This document shows, one piece after another, positions 1 through 11,394 of a DNA stretch of 64,000 nt; the stretch's first letter is position 1, and the number at the start of each line of letters is the position of its first letter. The DNA comes from Doryteuthis pealeii (Eukaryota > Mollusca > Cephalopoda > Myopsida > Loliginidae). Made by a program: the position numbers and the translations under genes. The stretch is taken from NCBI GenBank assembly GCA_023376005.1, contig CM042181.1, positions 1,450,777-1,514,776 of the forward strand, written 5' to 3'. The notes beneath the pieces were generated by a model, which made no database searches, was not told where the DNA came from, and saw only the letters and a list, made by a program, of their open reading frames with translations.

Positions 1-240
1 TGGACTCATCGCCCCGAGTTCAAATCCAGGACTTGGTAATTGTATTTCACTTAGCGCTAATACCCTTGGGAAAGGTATGAATCCTACTCTTCCTCCAGCT
101 ATGGGCAAATAGCAAGGCAGACTGGGCTCTTTAACCATGGCTAGGTAACCAGTCTAGGAGAAGGAAAACTCTGAATTTAAACCTGTTAAACTTTGCTGAA
201 GAAATTGACCTTGTGTCACATCCTGTTCGTGCGGAGGGGT
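1..240 (+). mobile_element. tRNA-derived SINE (S1), 5' part outside the window
   Basis: The first bases contain a B-box-like GAGTTCAAATCCAGG, followed by about 200 bp that match the complete copy at 6375-6662 on the other strand. The A box lies left of position 1. It is the mirror copy within the large palindrome. Confidence 0.7.
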
Positions 241-242
241 AG

Positions 243-244
<2 letters not shown>

Positions 245-289
<45 letters not shown>

Positions 290-326
290 GTTGTGGTGTT
301 GTGTGTGTGTGTGTATGTATGTATAT
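245..326. repeat. Microsatellite (TA)n then (GT)n
   Basis: A TA dinucleotide run at about 247-284 is followed by a GT-rich run at 299-325. The mirror arm has (CA)n at 6309-6334 and (TA)n at 6338-6371. Open frames here are low-complexity artefacts. Confidence 0.95.
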
Positions 327-400
327 TGTAGTGTATGCTCGTTCGTGGATTGATTTAGAGTTTACAGCATGTCAAACCCTTGTTAGATTATTTTATGCTG

Positions 401-1003
401 AACCGCCCTGCCTGCTGCGGTGTTAGATGCACCATCTAAACTTCTGCAGAGGGGTAAGACTCCCCCAATGGGGCCACCTGTTGGCCGTTGGGTGGCGACC
501 CGTGATGCTTAAGGATAGAACCCAGGTGGATGAGCAGTTCATGGACTTGCAATACTCCACTTTGGCCCTATCTTGGGCTAGACGGCGGTCGGAGAGGCCC
601 CCTCCGATCAATCGGCTGGTCACGTCAAGCCCTAGCACCTATATAATTTCCCCAACCCTATTGCCCTTATGGAAAGCCCAACCCCTTTTTATCATTATGG
701 GGTGCTAGAAAGGCGGGATTGAGGGTCCATTATGTCCTGGAATGACGCTAAACTTCTATTTTGATGGTGAGGTTCTAGTTTTGGAGGTTTGGGGAATGTG
801 GAGCGCCCCTTCATCACCATTGCTCCCTGGCCATTCTGACCCCGGAGTGGCAGTAGCGTTAGGTCCCATCTATGGGTTAAATAGAAAAAACATGAGTGAT
901 AAACAAAACTGTATTATCATAAGAATTGATTTATTTCAAAAGTTTATCCGCATTAATTGACCCACTGAGTTGATATGCCGTAAAACCAAACCAAACCAAA
1001 TTT
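401..1003 (+). mobile_element. R1 retroposed repeat, about 600 bp, near complete
   Basis: This belongs to the most abundant dispersed family in the window, called R1 here. It starts with a GC-rich head and ends in GTTGATATGCCGTAAAAC followed by CAAAC-type repeats. Complete copies are about 600 bp and begin at the same point. The copy at 15424-16652 has a 15-bp target-site duplication and the one at 44751-45360 an 11-bp duplication, as expected of SINE/LINE retroposition. No tRNA, 5S or 7SL head was recognised. Confidence 0.75.
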
Positions 1004-1012
1004 ATGCTGAAG

Positions 1013-1800
1013 ATGTTTTAAATCCCGTCAATCTAATTCCCACGACCTGTTAGTTTGATTTAAACTACACTACCTTACAGAATTGATAGGTAACCTATGA
1101 AATATGTAACTGGTTCTGGTATTAAGCTACAGGTTTTAATATTTTATATCTTCTACCTGTTATCTCTGTGAGCTGGATCTGTCAATCTCTTGGGTAGTTG
1201 TTCTGGTCTTGGGTTTCATGGAATTACTGTCTTGATCTTGGTAAGTCTTCTGTCTTGGTCCGTAGTTTTTTTTTGGTTTTTTTTATTAACAAACAAGTCT
1301 TTTTTTTTTTATAGACGCCTTTTATTTGATATCAAACCCAAGACAAACGCACATGAAAAGTTCTCATTTTCTCTAAACGTTCTTGCGATCATCAGCTGAA
1401 AACTGTGAAGAGGTAAATTGGAAGGGTTGAACCTGTCAATCTAATTCACAAATTCTTTTTCCACGAAACGTTAGTTTGATTTAACTACACTACCTTTCAC
1501 AATTTATAGATAACCTATGAAATATCTAACTGGTTCTGGTATTAAATACAGGTTCTACTATTCTATATTTTTCTACCTGTATTATCTGTGTAGCTGTATC
1601 TGTCAATCCTTGTTATAGATTCTAGGGTTTATGCAATTACTGTCTTGATAATGGTAAGTTCTTCTGTGTCTTGGTCCGTTGTTTTGTTTTTTTATTAACA
1701 AACAAGTTTTTCTTATAGATGCCTTTTATTTTGATTACAAACCAAGAAGTTCTGATTTCTCTAACATTCTTGAGTTCACTCTGTAAATCAGTGAGGAGTT
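1013..1800. repeat. Two tandem copies of a 390-bp block inside the palindrome arm
   Basis: The block at about 1013-1425 recurs at about 1426-1800. Both contain a stretch about Ttaacctatgaaatat-like and a poly-T tract, with 10-15% differences. The same pair is mirrored at about 4830-5575. No coding capacity is visible and the unit was not recognised. Confidence 0.7.
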
Positions 1801-1844
1801 CAAATAGAGAAAATGGCTATTTGGAGGAGATATTTGTATATTTC

Positions 1845-2210
1845 TATTTCAACCCATTACATGGACCCTAACAGGCACTACCACTCCGGTCAGAAGGACC
1901 AGAGAGTAATGGTGATGAAGAGGGGGTGTTCCATATTTCTCAGCCCCAGAATTGGAAACTCGCAAACTGATTGAGTTTTAACAAATTACCAGAAATATTA
2001 GACCCTCGGACACTGACTTCTAGCACATATATGAATTAAAAAGGGTAGGGGCTTTGTCATAAGGGCAATAAGGATGAGACAATCAATATAGGTGCTTGGG
2101 CTTGACGTTACTGGCTGGTTGATCGGAAGCGGGTTCTCATGTGACCATTCGTCTACCTAAGTAAGAAAACTAAACGGGGTGTTGCTTGACTGTGCTAGTT
2201 TGCTTACATT
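1845..2210 (-). mobile_element. Diverged, truncated R1 copy
   Basis: The middle portion of R1 is recognisable, including ACCACTCCGG and GGGCAATAAGG-like words, but the tail and head are missing. The mirror copy lies at about 4370-4745 on the other strand. Confidence 0.6.
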
Positions 2211-3062
2211 TCGCATACGTACATGGTTTACGGTCTCATCTCTATTACCCGCAGATTTTCACACCAGCCTTTAGTTGATTGGTCTTTCACTGAGAGGATA
2301 AGTCTCCTCAGCATCCAGGACTCTCCTGAGTATTTCTAGCCAATTTCAGCAATGGAGTTGGCTGGATGGCCCCTATTCTTCCTCCGATTTCCAAGATCCT
2401 CCAGTTTTTTTCCAAGCTTTTTAGGAGCTTGCTCCAAGTTACACAAAACTGCAATTGCTATCACTTTGACCCTCATATTCCACAGCTTTTTTCAATTCTC
2501 TGGCAAGTCTAGGTATTTAGTCTATATTTATGTTTGCCTTCATCTTTACCCTGTGATCTGCATGGAACAGCAATGTCTCCAGGTTGAAAGTTCTTTGTTT
2601 TGTAACAAATATTAGGTATGTCTCGTGGCTGGATACTGTGATCTTGTCATTTATCCGAGTTCCTGAGAAGCATTCCATTCTCAAGAACGGTTTTCTGGTT
2701 TTTTACTTAAATGCGAGATGCTGTCCTTAAGATTCGGGTCGCCCACCCATCCAAGATTATGGAACACAGTATTAATATTAAAAATTATTACGAACCAGTT
2801 CGTGGATATTTCTTAGTATACTCAAGATATTTGATAATTGATATTTGTCGTCGTTATTGGGGTGGTCTAAAGTCGGTATCACCAATCAACGGTCCATTTT
2901 CTACTGATTAAATCATTAGACCATGGACTCTGAAAATAGATATAGAAACAACTAAAAATCTAAATCTTACTGTAGTTCTCGATATAATTTATGCTCTATG
3001 ATTCTGAAGATAAGAGCACACATTGAGCTCTGCAACTACGACGACGTACGGAATATTTCTCC
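2211..3062. other. Unclassified palindrome-arm sequence
   Basis: No gene or known element was recognised. The segment is mirrored at about 3510-4370. Short open frames on either strand are not conserved between the arms because of indels, so they are unlikely to be coding. Confidence 0.5.
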
Positions 3063-3083
3063 ACCTTCCGTCTTAAATGGTCA

Positions 3084-3474
3084 TTATATATATATATATA
3101 TATATAAAAGATCAATAGTAATTATATATGGGTTGGGTACTCTATGAGGAAGTTCGCCGGTCCCCGCTCCAATTTTGCTTGTTCGGTGACGATCATCCAA
3201 AATAACCGCCATCTAGTACCGCTAGAGCGGTGTACTTAAAGAAAACAAACCAACTCAAAATAACAAACCCCAACTATCGTTATCGGCGTCTATTTGAGTG
3301 TTGTTTTCTTTCAAGTAACACCGGCCTCTAGCCTATGGTTACTAGTTGGGTTAGTATTTGATACGTCACCGAACAGCAATTGGAGCAGGGGACCGGGACG
3401 AAACTTCCTCAATTAGAGTACCAAACCCATAATCATAATTACTATTGATTATATATATATATATATATATAATG
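3084..3474. repeat. Core of the large palindrome with flanking (TA)n runs
   Basis: (TA)n at 3085-3106 and 3450-3471 bracket the centre. The two arms read inwards through matching words such as CGGTGACG and GAGGAAGTT to the loop at 3263-3290. The loop itself is not self-complementary. Confidence 0.8.
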
Positions 3475-5626
3475 ATCCAAAGACCAGGTGAAGAAATTAT
3501 TCCGTAACGTCGTCGTAGTTTGCCAGAGCTCAATGTGTGCTCTTATCTCAGAATCATGAGCAAATTATATCAAGACTAAACGTCTGATTTAGATTTTTAG
3601 TGTTATCTATACTATTTCAGGAGGCGCATGTCTAATGATTAATCATTAGAAAATGACTCGTTGATTTGGCTGAATACCGACTTTAGACCACCCCAATAAC
3701 GACGAAAATATCAATTATCAAATATCTTGAGTATTACTAAAGAAAATATCCAACGAACTGTTCGTTATAATCTTTTATATTAACTCGTGTTCCGATATCT
3801 TGATGGGTGGCGACCGGATGCCTTAAGGACAAGCCATTCCCGCATTTATAGCTAAAAACCAGAAACCGTTTTGATCGATGTATGCTTTCTCAGGGGACTT
3901 CGAGTGATTAATGACAGAATCACAGTATCCCAGCACGTGAGCCATACCTAATATTTGTTACAAAACAAAGAACTTGTCAACTGGTAGACATTGCTGTTCC
4001 AGCAGATCACAGGTAAAGTGAGGCAAACATAAATATGACAATACCTAGACCTTGCATGAGAATTGAAAAAGCTGGGGAAATATGAGGTGTCAAAGTGATA
4101 GGCAATGGCAGTTGGTGTTGTACTTGGAGCAGTTCCTTAAAGCTTGGTGAAAAAAAACTGGAGGTATTTGTGTAAAATCGGGAGGGAAGAATAGGGGCCA
4201 TCCAGCCAACTCCATTGCTTGAAATGGCCTAGAATACTCAGGAATGAAGAAAGTCCTGTGATAGCCTGAGTGAGACTTATCTTCTCAGTGAAAGGACCAT
4301 CTACTTAAGCTGGTGTGAATCTGCGGTAATAGAGATGGACCGTTTTAAACCATGTGTACTATCGCGATGTAGCAAACTAGCACAGTTCAAGCAACACCCC
4401 GTTTAGTTCTTACTTAGGCTAGACGAGTGGTCACAGAGAACCCGCTTTCGTCAACCAGCCAGTAACGTCAAGCCCAAGCACTATATGATTGTCTCAAACC
4501 TTATTGCCCTTATGACAATAGCCCCACCCTTTTCATATATGTGCTAGAAGTCGTGTCAGAGGGTCTATATGTATCTGGTAATTATGTTAACTCAATCAGA
4601 TTGCGAGGTTCCAATTCTGGAGGGCTGGGAATATGGACACCCCCTCTTATCACCATTACTCTCTGGTTCCTCCTGACCCGGAAAAATCAAAAGTGGTAGT
4701 GCCTGCCGTTAGGGGTCCCATGTATGGGTTTAAATAGAAATTATACAATATCTCCTCCCAAAAGCCATTTCTCTTATTTGAAAAAAAACCTTTTTTTTCC
4801 CTCACTGATTTTACCAGAGTGAACTACAAGAAATGGTTAGAGAGAAATCAGAACTTCTGGGTTTGATATTCAAAATAAAAGGCATCTATAGAAAAAAAAA
4901 AACTCGTTTGTTAAAATAAAAAAAACAAAAACAACGGAACCAAGACACAGAAGACTTACCATTATCAACAGTAATTGCATGAAACCCAAGACAGCTAACA
5001 AGAGATTGACAGATACAAGTACACAGATAACAGGTAGAAAATATTAGAATAGTAGAACCGTAGTTTAATCCCAGAACAGTTAGATATTCATAGGTTATCT
5101 ATAAATTGTGAAAAGGTAGTGTAGGTTTAAATCAAACTAACGTTTCGTGGAAAAAGAATGTTGTGAATTAGATTTGACAGGATTTCAACCTCCAATTTAC
5201 CTCTTCACGTTCAGCTGATTGATTCGCAAGAACGTTTAAGAAAATGAAACTTTTTCATGTGCGTTTGTCTGGGTTTTGATATCAAAATAAAGGCGTCTAT
5301 AAAAAAAAAAAGACTTGTTGTTAATAAAAAAACCAAAAAAAAAACTACGGACCAAACGAAGCAAAGACTTACAAATTCAAGACAGTATAGTAATTCCATT
5401 GAAACCCAAGACCAGAACACTACCAAGAGATTGACAGATCCAGCACACAGATAACAGGTAGAAGATATTAAAATATTAAAACCTGTTAGCTTAATACCAG
5501 AAACCAGTTACATATTTCATAGTGTTACCTATCAATTCTGTAAGGTATGTTAGTTTAAATCAATACTACAGGGATTCGTGTGGAATAGATTGACGGGATT
5601 TTAAAAAATCTTCAGCTATTAAATTT

Positions 5627-6240
5627 GGTTTGGTTTGGTTTTTACGGCCCAATATCAACCTCAGTGCGTCAATTAATGCGGATAAACTTTTGAAATAAAT
5701 CAATTTCTTATGAGATAAACAGTATTTGTTTTATCTAACTCATGTTTTTTCTATTTAACCCATAGATGGACCTAACAGCTACTGCACTCCGGGGTCAGAT
5801 GGCCAGGGAGCAATGGTGATGAAGGGGCGCCTCCACATTCCCCAACCTCAAAACTACGAACTCACCATCAAATAGAGTTTAGCGTCATTCCCAGGACATA
5901 TGGGACCCTCAATTCACCGCCTTTTCTAGCACCATATGATAAAAAGGTTGGGGTGCCATAAGGGCAATAGGGTTGGGAGAAATTATTAGGTAGCTAGGGC
6001 TTGACGTGACCAGCCGATTGATCGGAGATGGGGCCTTTCCGACCGCCCGTCTAGCCAGGATAGGGCCAAAGTGGAGTATTGCAAAGTCATTGAACTGCTC
6101 ATCACACCTGGGTTCTATTCCTTAAGCATCACGGTGTCGCACCCACGGCCAACAGGTGGCCCCATTGGGGGAGTCTTACCCCTCTGCAAGTTTAGATGGT
6201 GCATCTAACACCGCAGAGGCAGGGCGGTTCAGCATAAATA
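5627..6240 (-). mobile_element. R1 repeat, mirror of the 401-1003 copy
   Basis: The R1 tail is at the left end (reverse complement of GATATGCCGTAAAAC-like sequence near 5637-5655) and the GC-rich head is near 6170-6235. It pairs with 401-1003 in the inverted repeat. Confidence 0.75.
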
Positions 6241-6299
6241 ACTAAACAAGGGTTGACATGCGTAACTCTAATCACCACGAACGGAGATACCTACAATAT

Positions 6300-6374
<75 letters not shown>

Positions 6375-6662
6375 ACACCTACCCTCCGCACGAACAGGAT
6401 GTGACAACAAGCGTCAATTTCTTCAGCAAAGTTTACAGTTTAAATTCAGAGTTTTCCTTTCTCTAGACTGGTTACCCTAGCCCATTTGGTTAAAGAGCCC
6501 AGTCTGCCTTTGCTTATTTGCCATAAGCTGGAGGAAGTAAGGATTTCATTACTTTCCCAAGGGTATTAGCGCTAAGTGAAATACAATTACCAAGTCCTGA
6601 TTTGAACTCGGGGCGATAGTCCATTTTCCCACGACTTTAACATTACACCACGCGCTTCCTAA
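6375..6662 (-). mobile_element. tRNA-derived SINE (S1), complete
   Basis: Read on the minus strand from about 6662, the sequence begins with an A-box-like TGGTGTAATG and a B-box-like GAGTTCAAATC about 50 bases later, the layout of a tRNA-derived pol III promoter. About 200 bp of body follows and ends at a (TA)n run. The tRNA-like head extends about 40 bp beyond the arm end visible at 6623. No functional cloverleaf was found. Confidence 0.7.
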
Positions 6663-7120
6663 TAATCTATATGTGTTACCGAGTATACTATATACGTCTA
6701 TATAAAATGAGCATACAGCATTCCCACAGACATGATTGCCTGGTTGTCGGCTTGGTCACGGACATAATAGAGAATAAAAACACTTCCTTGGCGGCGCTGA
6801 GAAGAGGTGAGACTTGGGATATTTTTGTAAGGTTCTGTTAGTTACCACATAGTGTGTGAAGTCACGGGCCAAATTTCAGGCGTTAAGCGAACCCACCTCT
6901 ATTTTTAGGGCAGGAGGGCCTACAAATTTATTAAAGACTTAATCTGTCTCTGATCAACTGTACAGATACCAGTTGATATCAGTTTAAAAAGGATGGATGC
7001 GTGCCATTCGTTGGTGTAATACTTCGCTTAGTCCATAAACAGCTGAATAGTGAGTTTGATGCCACGCTGTGATGCCCAATACTTCGACCTTTGTCACACA
7101 TCCTCGCGCGATTGTAAATT
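6663..7120. other. Unclassified single-copy sequence
   Basis: I see no gene, tandem repeat or recognised element here. A (TA)n run follows at about 7126-7165. Confidence 0.5.
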
Positions 7121-7164
7121 CGATTATATATATATATATATATATATTATATATTATATAATAT

Positions 7165-7761
7165 ACTTATTATAATGGAGATAGTGAGTTTTTCATCTGT
7201 AACCGAAACTATTATTTACTATCAATGACAATTACCTTAGGTTATTTACGTCAAATTCTTCCATGATTATCATTCTTATCTTAACCTCAATTATTAATAA
7301 ATTGTTTTACATTATTAATACTGTTGACCATATCTACATTACTGATAACATTCCAATTGTATTTATACACACAAAATAGCGGTTTACAGTGACGCGAAGG
7401 CTAATTGCATATTGATTTAAAAATTTGATTTTAATAAATATGTGTTTAGTATTATGATTCTAATTGTTCGGTTTTACTCTTAATGAATATTGGGCAAAAA
7501 TCTCTTCAATAAATCTTAAAAGAATCCACCAACAAGAAGAAATTAACTGTAATATCTATGCTTTCTTCCTATTTTAACTAAATGTTAAATTAGAAAAAAG
7601 TAGCAATTTGAAGACGGAATTATGGACGAGTAAGTTTCAGTTGTTCTATGTTTTCAAAATTGTTTTATCTGCATTCTATTTAGTTTGATTAGCATTCTTA
7701 ATTTGATATAATATTTATTAAATATTAAATACTTTGCCCCGGAGGGTGTATATATTTGTAG
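7165..7761 (+). mobile_element. Decayed non-autonomous Helitron (Hel-1)
   Basis: It aligns along its length with the Helitrons at 15535, 18103 and 35492, starting at TTATTATAATGG and ending with a CCCCGGAGGG hairpin and ATATATTTG. The terminal TC and CTAG are both mutated, and many small indels are present. It carries no Rep/helicase coding sequence. Confidence 0.75.
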
Positions 7762-8039
7762 TATATTTAATATACCAAACTTGTTGGTAAATCCTCGCGG
7801 TGATTGTAAAATATATACCAACATCAACCGGGGGAAAAATTTTTTTGCAAAAAGGAAAAGACCAAGATAATCGTCCAACCAAAAATAATCTATTAGCTAC
7901 AATATTTGGCAAAAGAAAAAAAAACAAATTTATATGCATATATATATTATAAGATATATATATTCATACAAACCCGGGCAGAGAGACTAAAGCTATAAGT
8001 TAAAAAGTGCTCAATACCTAAGTAGAGCAAATAATAAGA

Positions 8040-8192
8040 TAGAATCTAATGAGTCAGACGAACTTACTAAAGTTTCGCTAATGCTCTTCAGAGCTAAGAT
8101 CTGACTATCAGATTCTTAGCCCTTGTAAAAGAGCATTAATGGCTGGAAACTTTAGTTAGTTTATCTGACTCTTATGATTACTTTATATAATA
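8040..8192. repeat. Short foldback (inverted repeat) element
   Basis: The left arm at about 8047-8110 (words AGTCAGA, ACTAAAGTTT, AATGCTCTT) is repeated inverted at about 8115-8185. The centre is AAGATCTGA-CTA-TCAGATTCTT. It is AT-rich, non-coding and probably a MITE-like relic. Confidence 0.6.
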
Positions 8193-8384
8193 TATATATA
8201 TATAATTTTTAAAAAATATACTATATATATATGAGTGTTGAATTACTTATATACATATACATGCTAAACATCCCTCAAACACAGACACATGACCAAAGTA
8301 TATATATATATTATATTATATTTTATATCAATATATTATCTGTGACCCTTATATACATTAATTAAGGGCAATTGATTCACCTAT

Positions 8385-8860
8385 GTAGATAGGGTTGGAT
8401 TTGGGGGTTTGGGGAAAAGTCAGGGTTTTCAATGAGTTAAGAAAGAGATATAGATCCTCACCGAGTGCCTAGAAGGCTGTCGGACTTTGCCCAACTATTC
8501 TTTGCTGAAGTCAGTATAAGCAAAATGAAAGCGTACGTCACTGCATTTATAAAAATATGAAAAATAAAAATTATAGAAATTGATATTAAAATATTTTTTT
8601 TTTAAAAAGTGTGTTTGTGGGGTTTCTGTGATCCTTTATACACATAATTCAGTATAGATTGAGACACTATAGTAGTACGTGATGGTTTGGAAGTCAGTTT
8701 CAATGAGTAAGGAAGAGATATAGATCCTCACTGAGTGCGCAAATAAGGCAGGGGATTGTTCCAACTATTTTAGCAAAAGGGGAACAGTATAAATAATTGA
8801 AAATATGTCTCTGCATTTATATATTAAAAAATAAAATATAAAAATTAATAGAGATAAATG
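8385..8860. repeat. Two direct copies of a 260-bp block
   Basis: Words such as AGAGATATAGATCCTCAC, GAGTGC and CCAACTATT recur in the same order at about 8440-8570 and 8700-8815, each followed by AT-rich sequence. The unit was not recognised and has no coding potential. Confidence 0.65.
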
Positions 8861-9340
8861 TGTATTTAAATTTATTTTAAAATAAGGGCATTTTATAATG
8901 CGTATTAAAAGGAAAATTGAAACGACCTAAGGTGTGTACATGTCTGTATTAGATAGAAATACTTGTAATTCTTTCAAAGATGCAAGTGGTTGAATCTCCA
9001 GCTCAATATCTCTATATACCGAGACACTGAGGTAAACTTTTAATTATTGTTAAAAATTAATTTTTTAAAGTTTTACATTCAAATTACTTGTGTTTCGTAT
9101 ATTTATACAAAAGTTTGAAATTCTGATTCTACTATAACCATTTGGAACTAAAAATGAAAGAATAATTAGCAAATCACGGTGGGCTCTGGCATCATAAATC
9201 TCAGAAGTAGCCCCCTCTTCCATGAACCTGTCGTCACAGCTATGACTCTGTCTCTCCCTTTCTCTGCTACTTGATCCAACCTCATTAACGATAAACTGGG
9301 AGGGGACAGGTGGACTTATACTAAGTTAAAACTTATATCT
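8861..9340. other. Unclassified sequence
   Basis: No gene or known element is visible. The left half is AT-rich, and the right half (about 9170-9330) has near-average composition and no long open frame. Confidence 0.4.
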
Positions 9341-9344
9341 TACG

Positions 9345-9490
9345 ACTCCTCTCCCCCTCTTCTTCATCTCTTCTCCCCCTCTTCATCTCATTCTCTCCCT
9401 CTTCATCTCATTCTCTCCCCCTCTTCATTTCCTTCTCTCCCCCTCTTCATCTCATCTCTCCCCCTCTTCATTCCTACTCTCCCCCCCTCG
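9345..9490. repeat. CT-rich minisatellite, unit about 24 bp
   Basis: Tandem copies of a unit close to CTCCCCCTCTTCATCTCATT run for about 145 bp. The repeat opens a minus-strand frame of Lys/Arg/Glu-rich residues, which is an artefact. Confidence 0.85.
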
Positions 9491-9725
9491 TACAAAATTC
9501 TACTTGCCACCCGGCACGTAAAACCAAACCATGGGTAGCAGCATGGTGGGTGTGAGATGCGGCGGAAGAGCCTAAATAGGCCAACGGTGTATATCATAAG
9601 ATGCTGGGCGGATGAACCCTGAATGGGTCAACGGCCAGGATCAACAAGTTCAGTTAGGTAACTACTGCTCCTCATCTCTAAGACCGGCGCCTATTGATGA
9701 GTCAAACAGCTACCGATAGATATCG

Positions 9726-11343
9726 ATGACCTTGACCCAACCGAAACCATTCATGACATTACACAAAGTTCAAAAATCATGTAGCAACGTACCCTCTGCT
9801 ATAAAAAATGGTACGCGATCTGCTGAGGCTCGAGCACCGGCCCAGTGTTCGATAAATACCTTACGGAGCTCAAAAAACACGACACATTTAAATCACATCA
9901 TTCTCAGCACAGACAAGCAAGGCATACAACCTAGAGCAGACATAACCCTAACCGCACTATCTAATAAGAAAGACACAGAACCCAAATCCAATACAAACCT
10001 ACTTAGATGTAAAAAATCTCTCAAGCTAGCAACATTTAACGTTAGAACACTAAAAACGATAGGTCAACTCCCTGAACTCACGGCGTCCGCAGCCGAAAAG
10101 AATATAGACATCATATGTGTACAAGAACACAGACTTTACCATGGTGATATAGAAATAAAATACCATGAATCTGGAAATGGCTGGACGTTTGTGTCAGCAT
10201 CTGCATGGAAAAACTCTGTCAATGCCACTATAGGAGGTGTAGGAATGCTTCTTAGCCCTCGAGCACTAAAATCACTTAACAGCATAGAAAAATTCAACCT
10301 AGAATCATGAGCGCCACGTTTAATGGCAATCCCTGCCTGACTATAGTCTCATGTTACAGCCCACAAATGTTAGCGATGAAACAACATCGAACATTTTACA
10401 ATGGGCTATCCTCTCTATGTCGGCACACCCCCAAACATAATGTATTGATCATTGGGGAGACATGAATGCACAGGTAGGAAGAAACGAAAACAATAGATTC
10501 AGCTTACATAACACCCCAAACAGGAACGGTGATCTCTTAGCGGAGTTCTCCCTTGAGAACAGGCTTGTTTGTCTAAACACCAAATTCCAAAAACGGAAGG
10601 GCAAACTATGGACATACACGTACCCAAATAGCACAAAAGCGCAACTAGACTACATCCTAATAAACAAAAAATGGATAAATAGCACAATGAACTGCGAAGC
10701 ATATTCCTCCTTTGAAGGAGTATCCTCCGATCACAGAATAGTCACAGCAAAATTACGATTAAGCCTACGTAGAAACAAAAAACAAACAAGTAAACACATA
10801 CGATACGACTGGTCGACACTTGCTAACAGCGATATAGGCAATCGCTACGCTGTAGCAGTAAGAAATAAATTCAATATCCTCCAGGAGTCATCTGAAAGCT
10901 TCACACCAAACGAAGAATACGAAAACTTTGTTAGTGCACACCTAGAAGCAGCAGCCGAGTGCGTACCAACCAAACAAAGTGCTAAACACACTGTTCCTTG
11001 GGAGACTGAAGCAGTTAGACAAAGGAGAAACGATGTAAAAAAAGCAGCCCAACGCAATAAAATAAAACCAACTAACACCAATCTACACAACCTTAAGAAA
11101 GCCCATATAGAACTAACCAAAGTATACAAAAAAGAACAAATAGAATATATCCAAGCACAAATAAGTAATATCAGACAATCAGTGGAAGACAGACAATCGA
11201 GATTAGCCTGGCAAACAGTGAACGAAATTAGCGGTAGGAAAGGTACCTCTAGATCAAAGCTAAAGGCAACCAGCCAAAAAGATAGACTTCAGAAATGGAA
11301 AGACCACTTCCAGAAACTTCTGGGAACCCACCTAAAATCATAG
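9726..11343 (+). pseudogene. Endonuclease domain of the RTE-like element (frameshifted)
   Basis: The 9726-10310 frame contains the start of an exonuclease-endonuclease-phosphatase fold: a TFNVRTL motif (catalytic Asn region) and ICVQEHR (catalytic Glu) with GGVGMLL downstream. The frame breaks at 10308 and runs through several stops to about 10460. It then resumes at 10462-11343 with GDMNAQVG (Asp/Asn catalytic pair) and SSDHRIV (catalytic Asp-His). A Lys/Gln-rich linker follows. In a live element this enzyme nicks target DNA to prime reverse transcription. Here the breaks make it non-functional. Confidence 0.85.
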
Positions 11344-11394
11344 AAAATAACATCCAAAAAATCATAGATAGACAATTAGATATCAAACTAGGGG

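Larger units (their letters stand above)
1..6623. repeat. Giant imperfect inverted repeat (palindrome), about 3.3 kb per arm
   Basis: The sequence from position 1 rightward reappears reverse-complemented ending at 6623, and the two arms can be followed to a 28-bp loop at 3263-3290 flanked by AAAGAAAACAA and TTGTTTTCTTT. Matching landmarks include a SINE (1-240 and 6375-6623), a (TA)n plus (GT)n/(CA)n run, an R1 repeat (401-1003 and 5627-6240), a duplicated 390-bp block and a second (TA)n near 3090 and 3450. The arms differ mainly by single-base insertions and deletions every few tens of bases. The left arm is cut by the window edge, so the palindrome is larger than seen here. It could be a real inverted duplication or an unpolished fold-back read at a contig end. 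Confidence 0.9.

Noticed and set aside
193..426. 77-codon frame with poly-Ile/Tyr
   Set aside because: It spans the (TA)n/(GT)n microsatellite; not conserved in the mirror arm.
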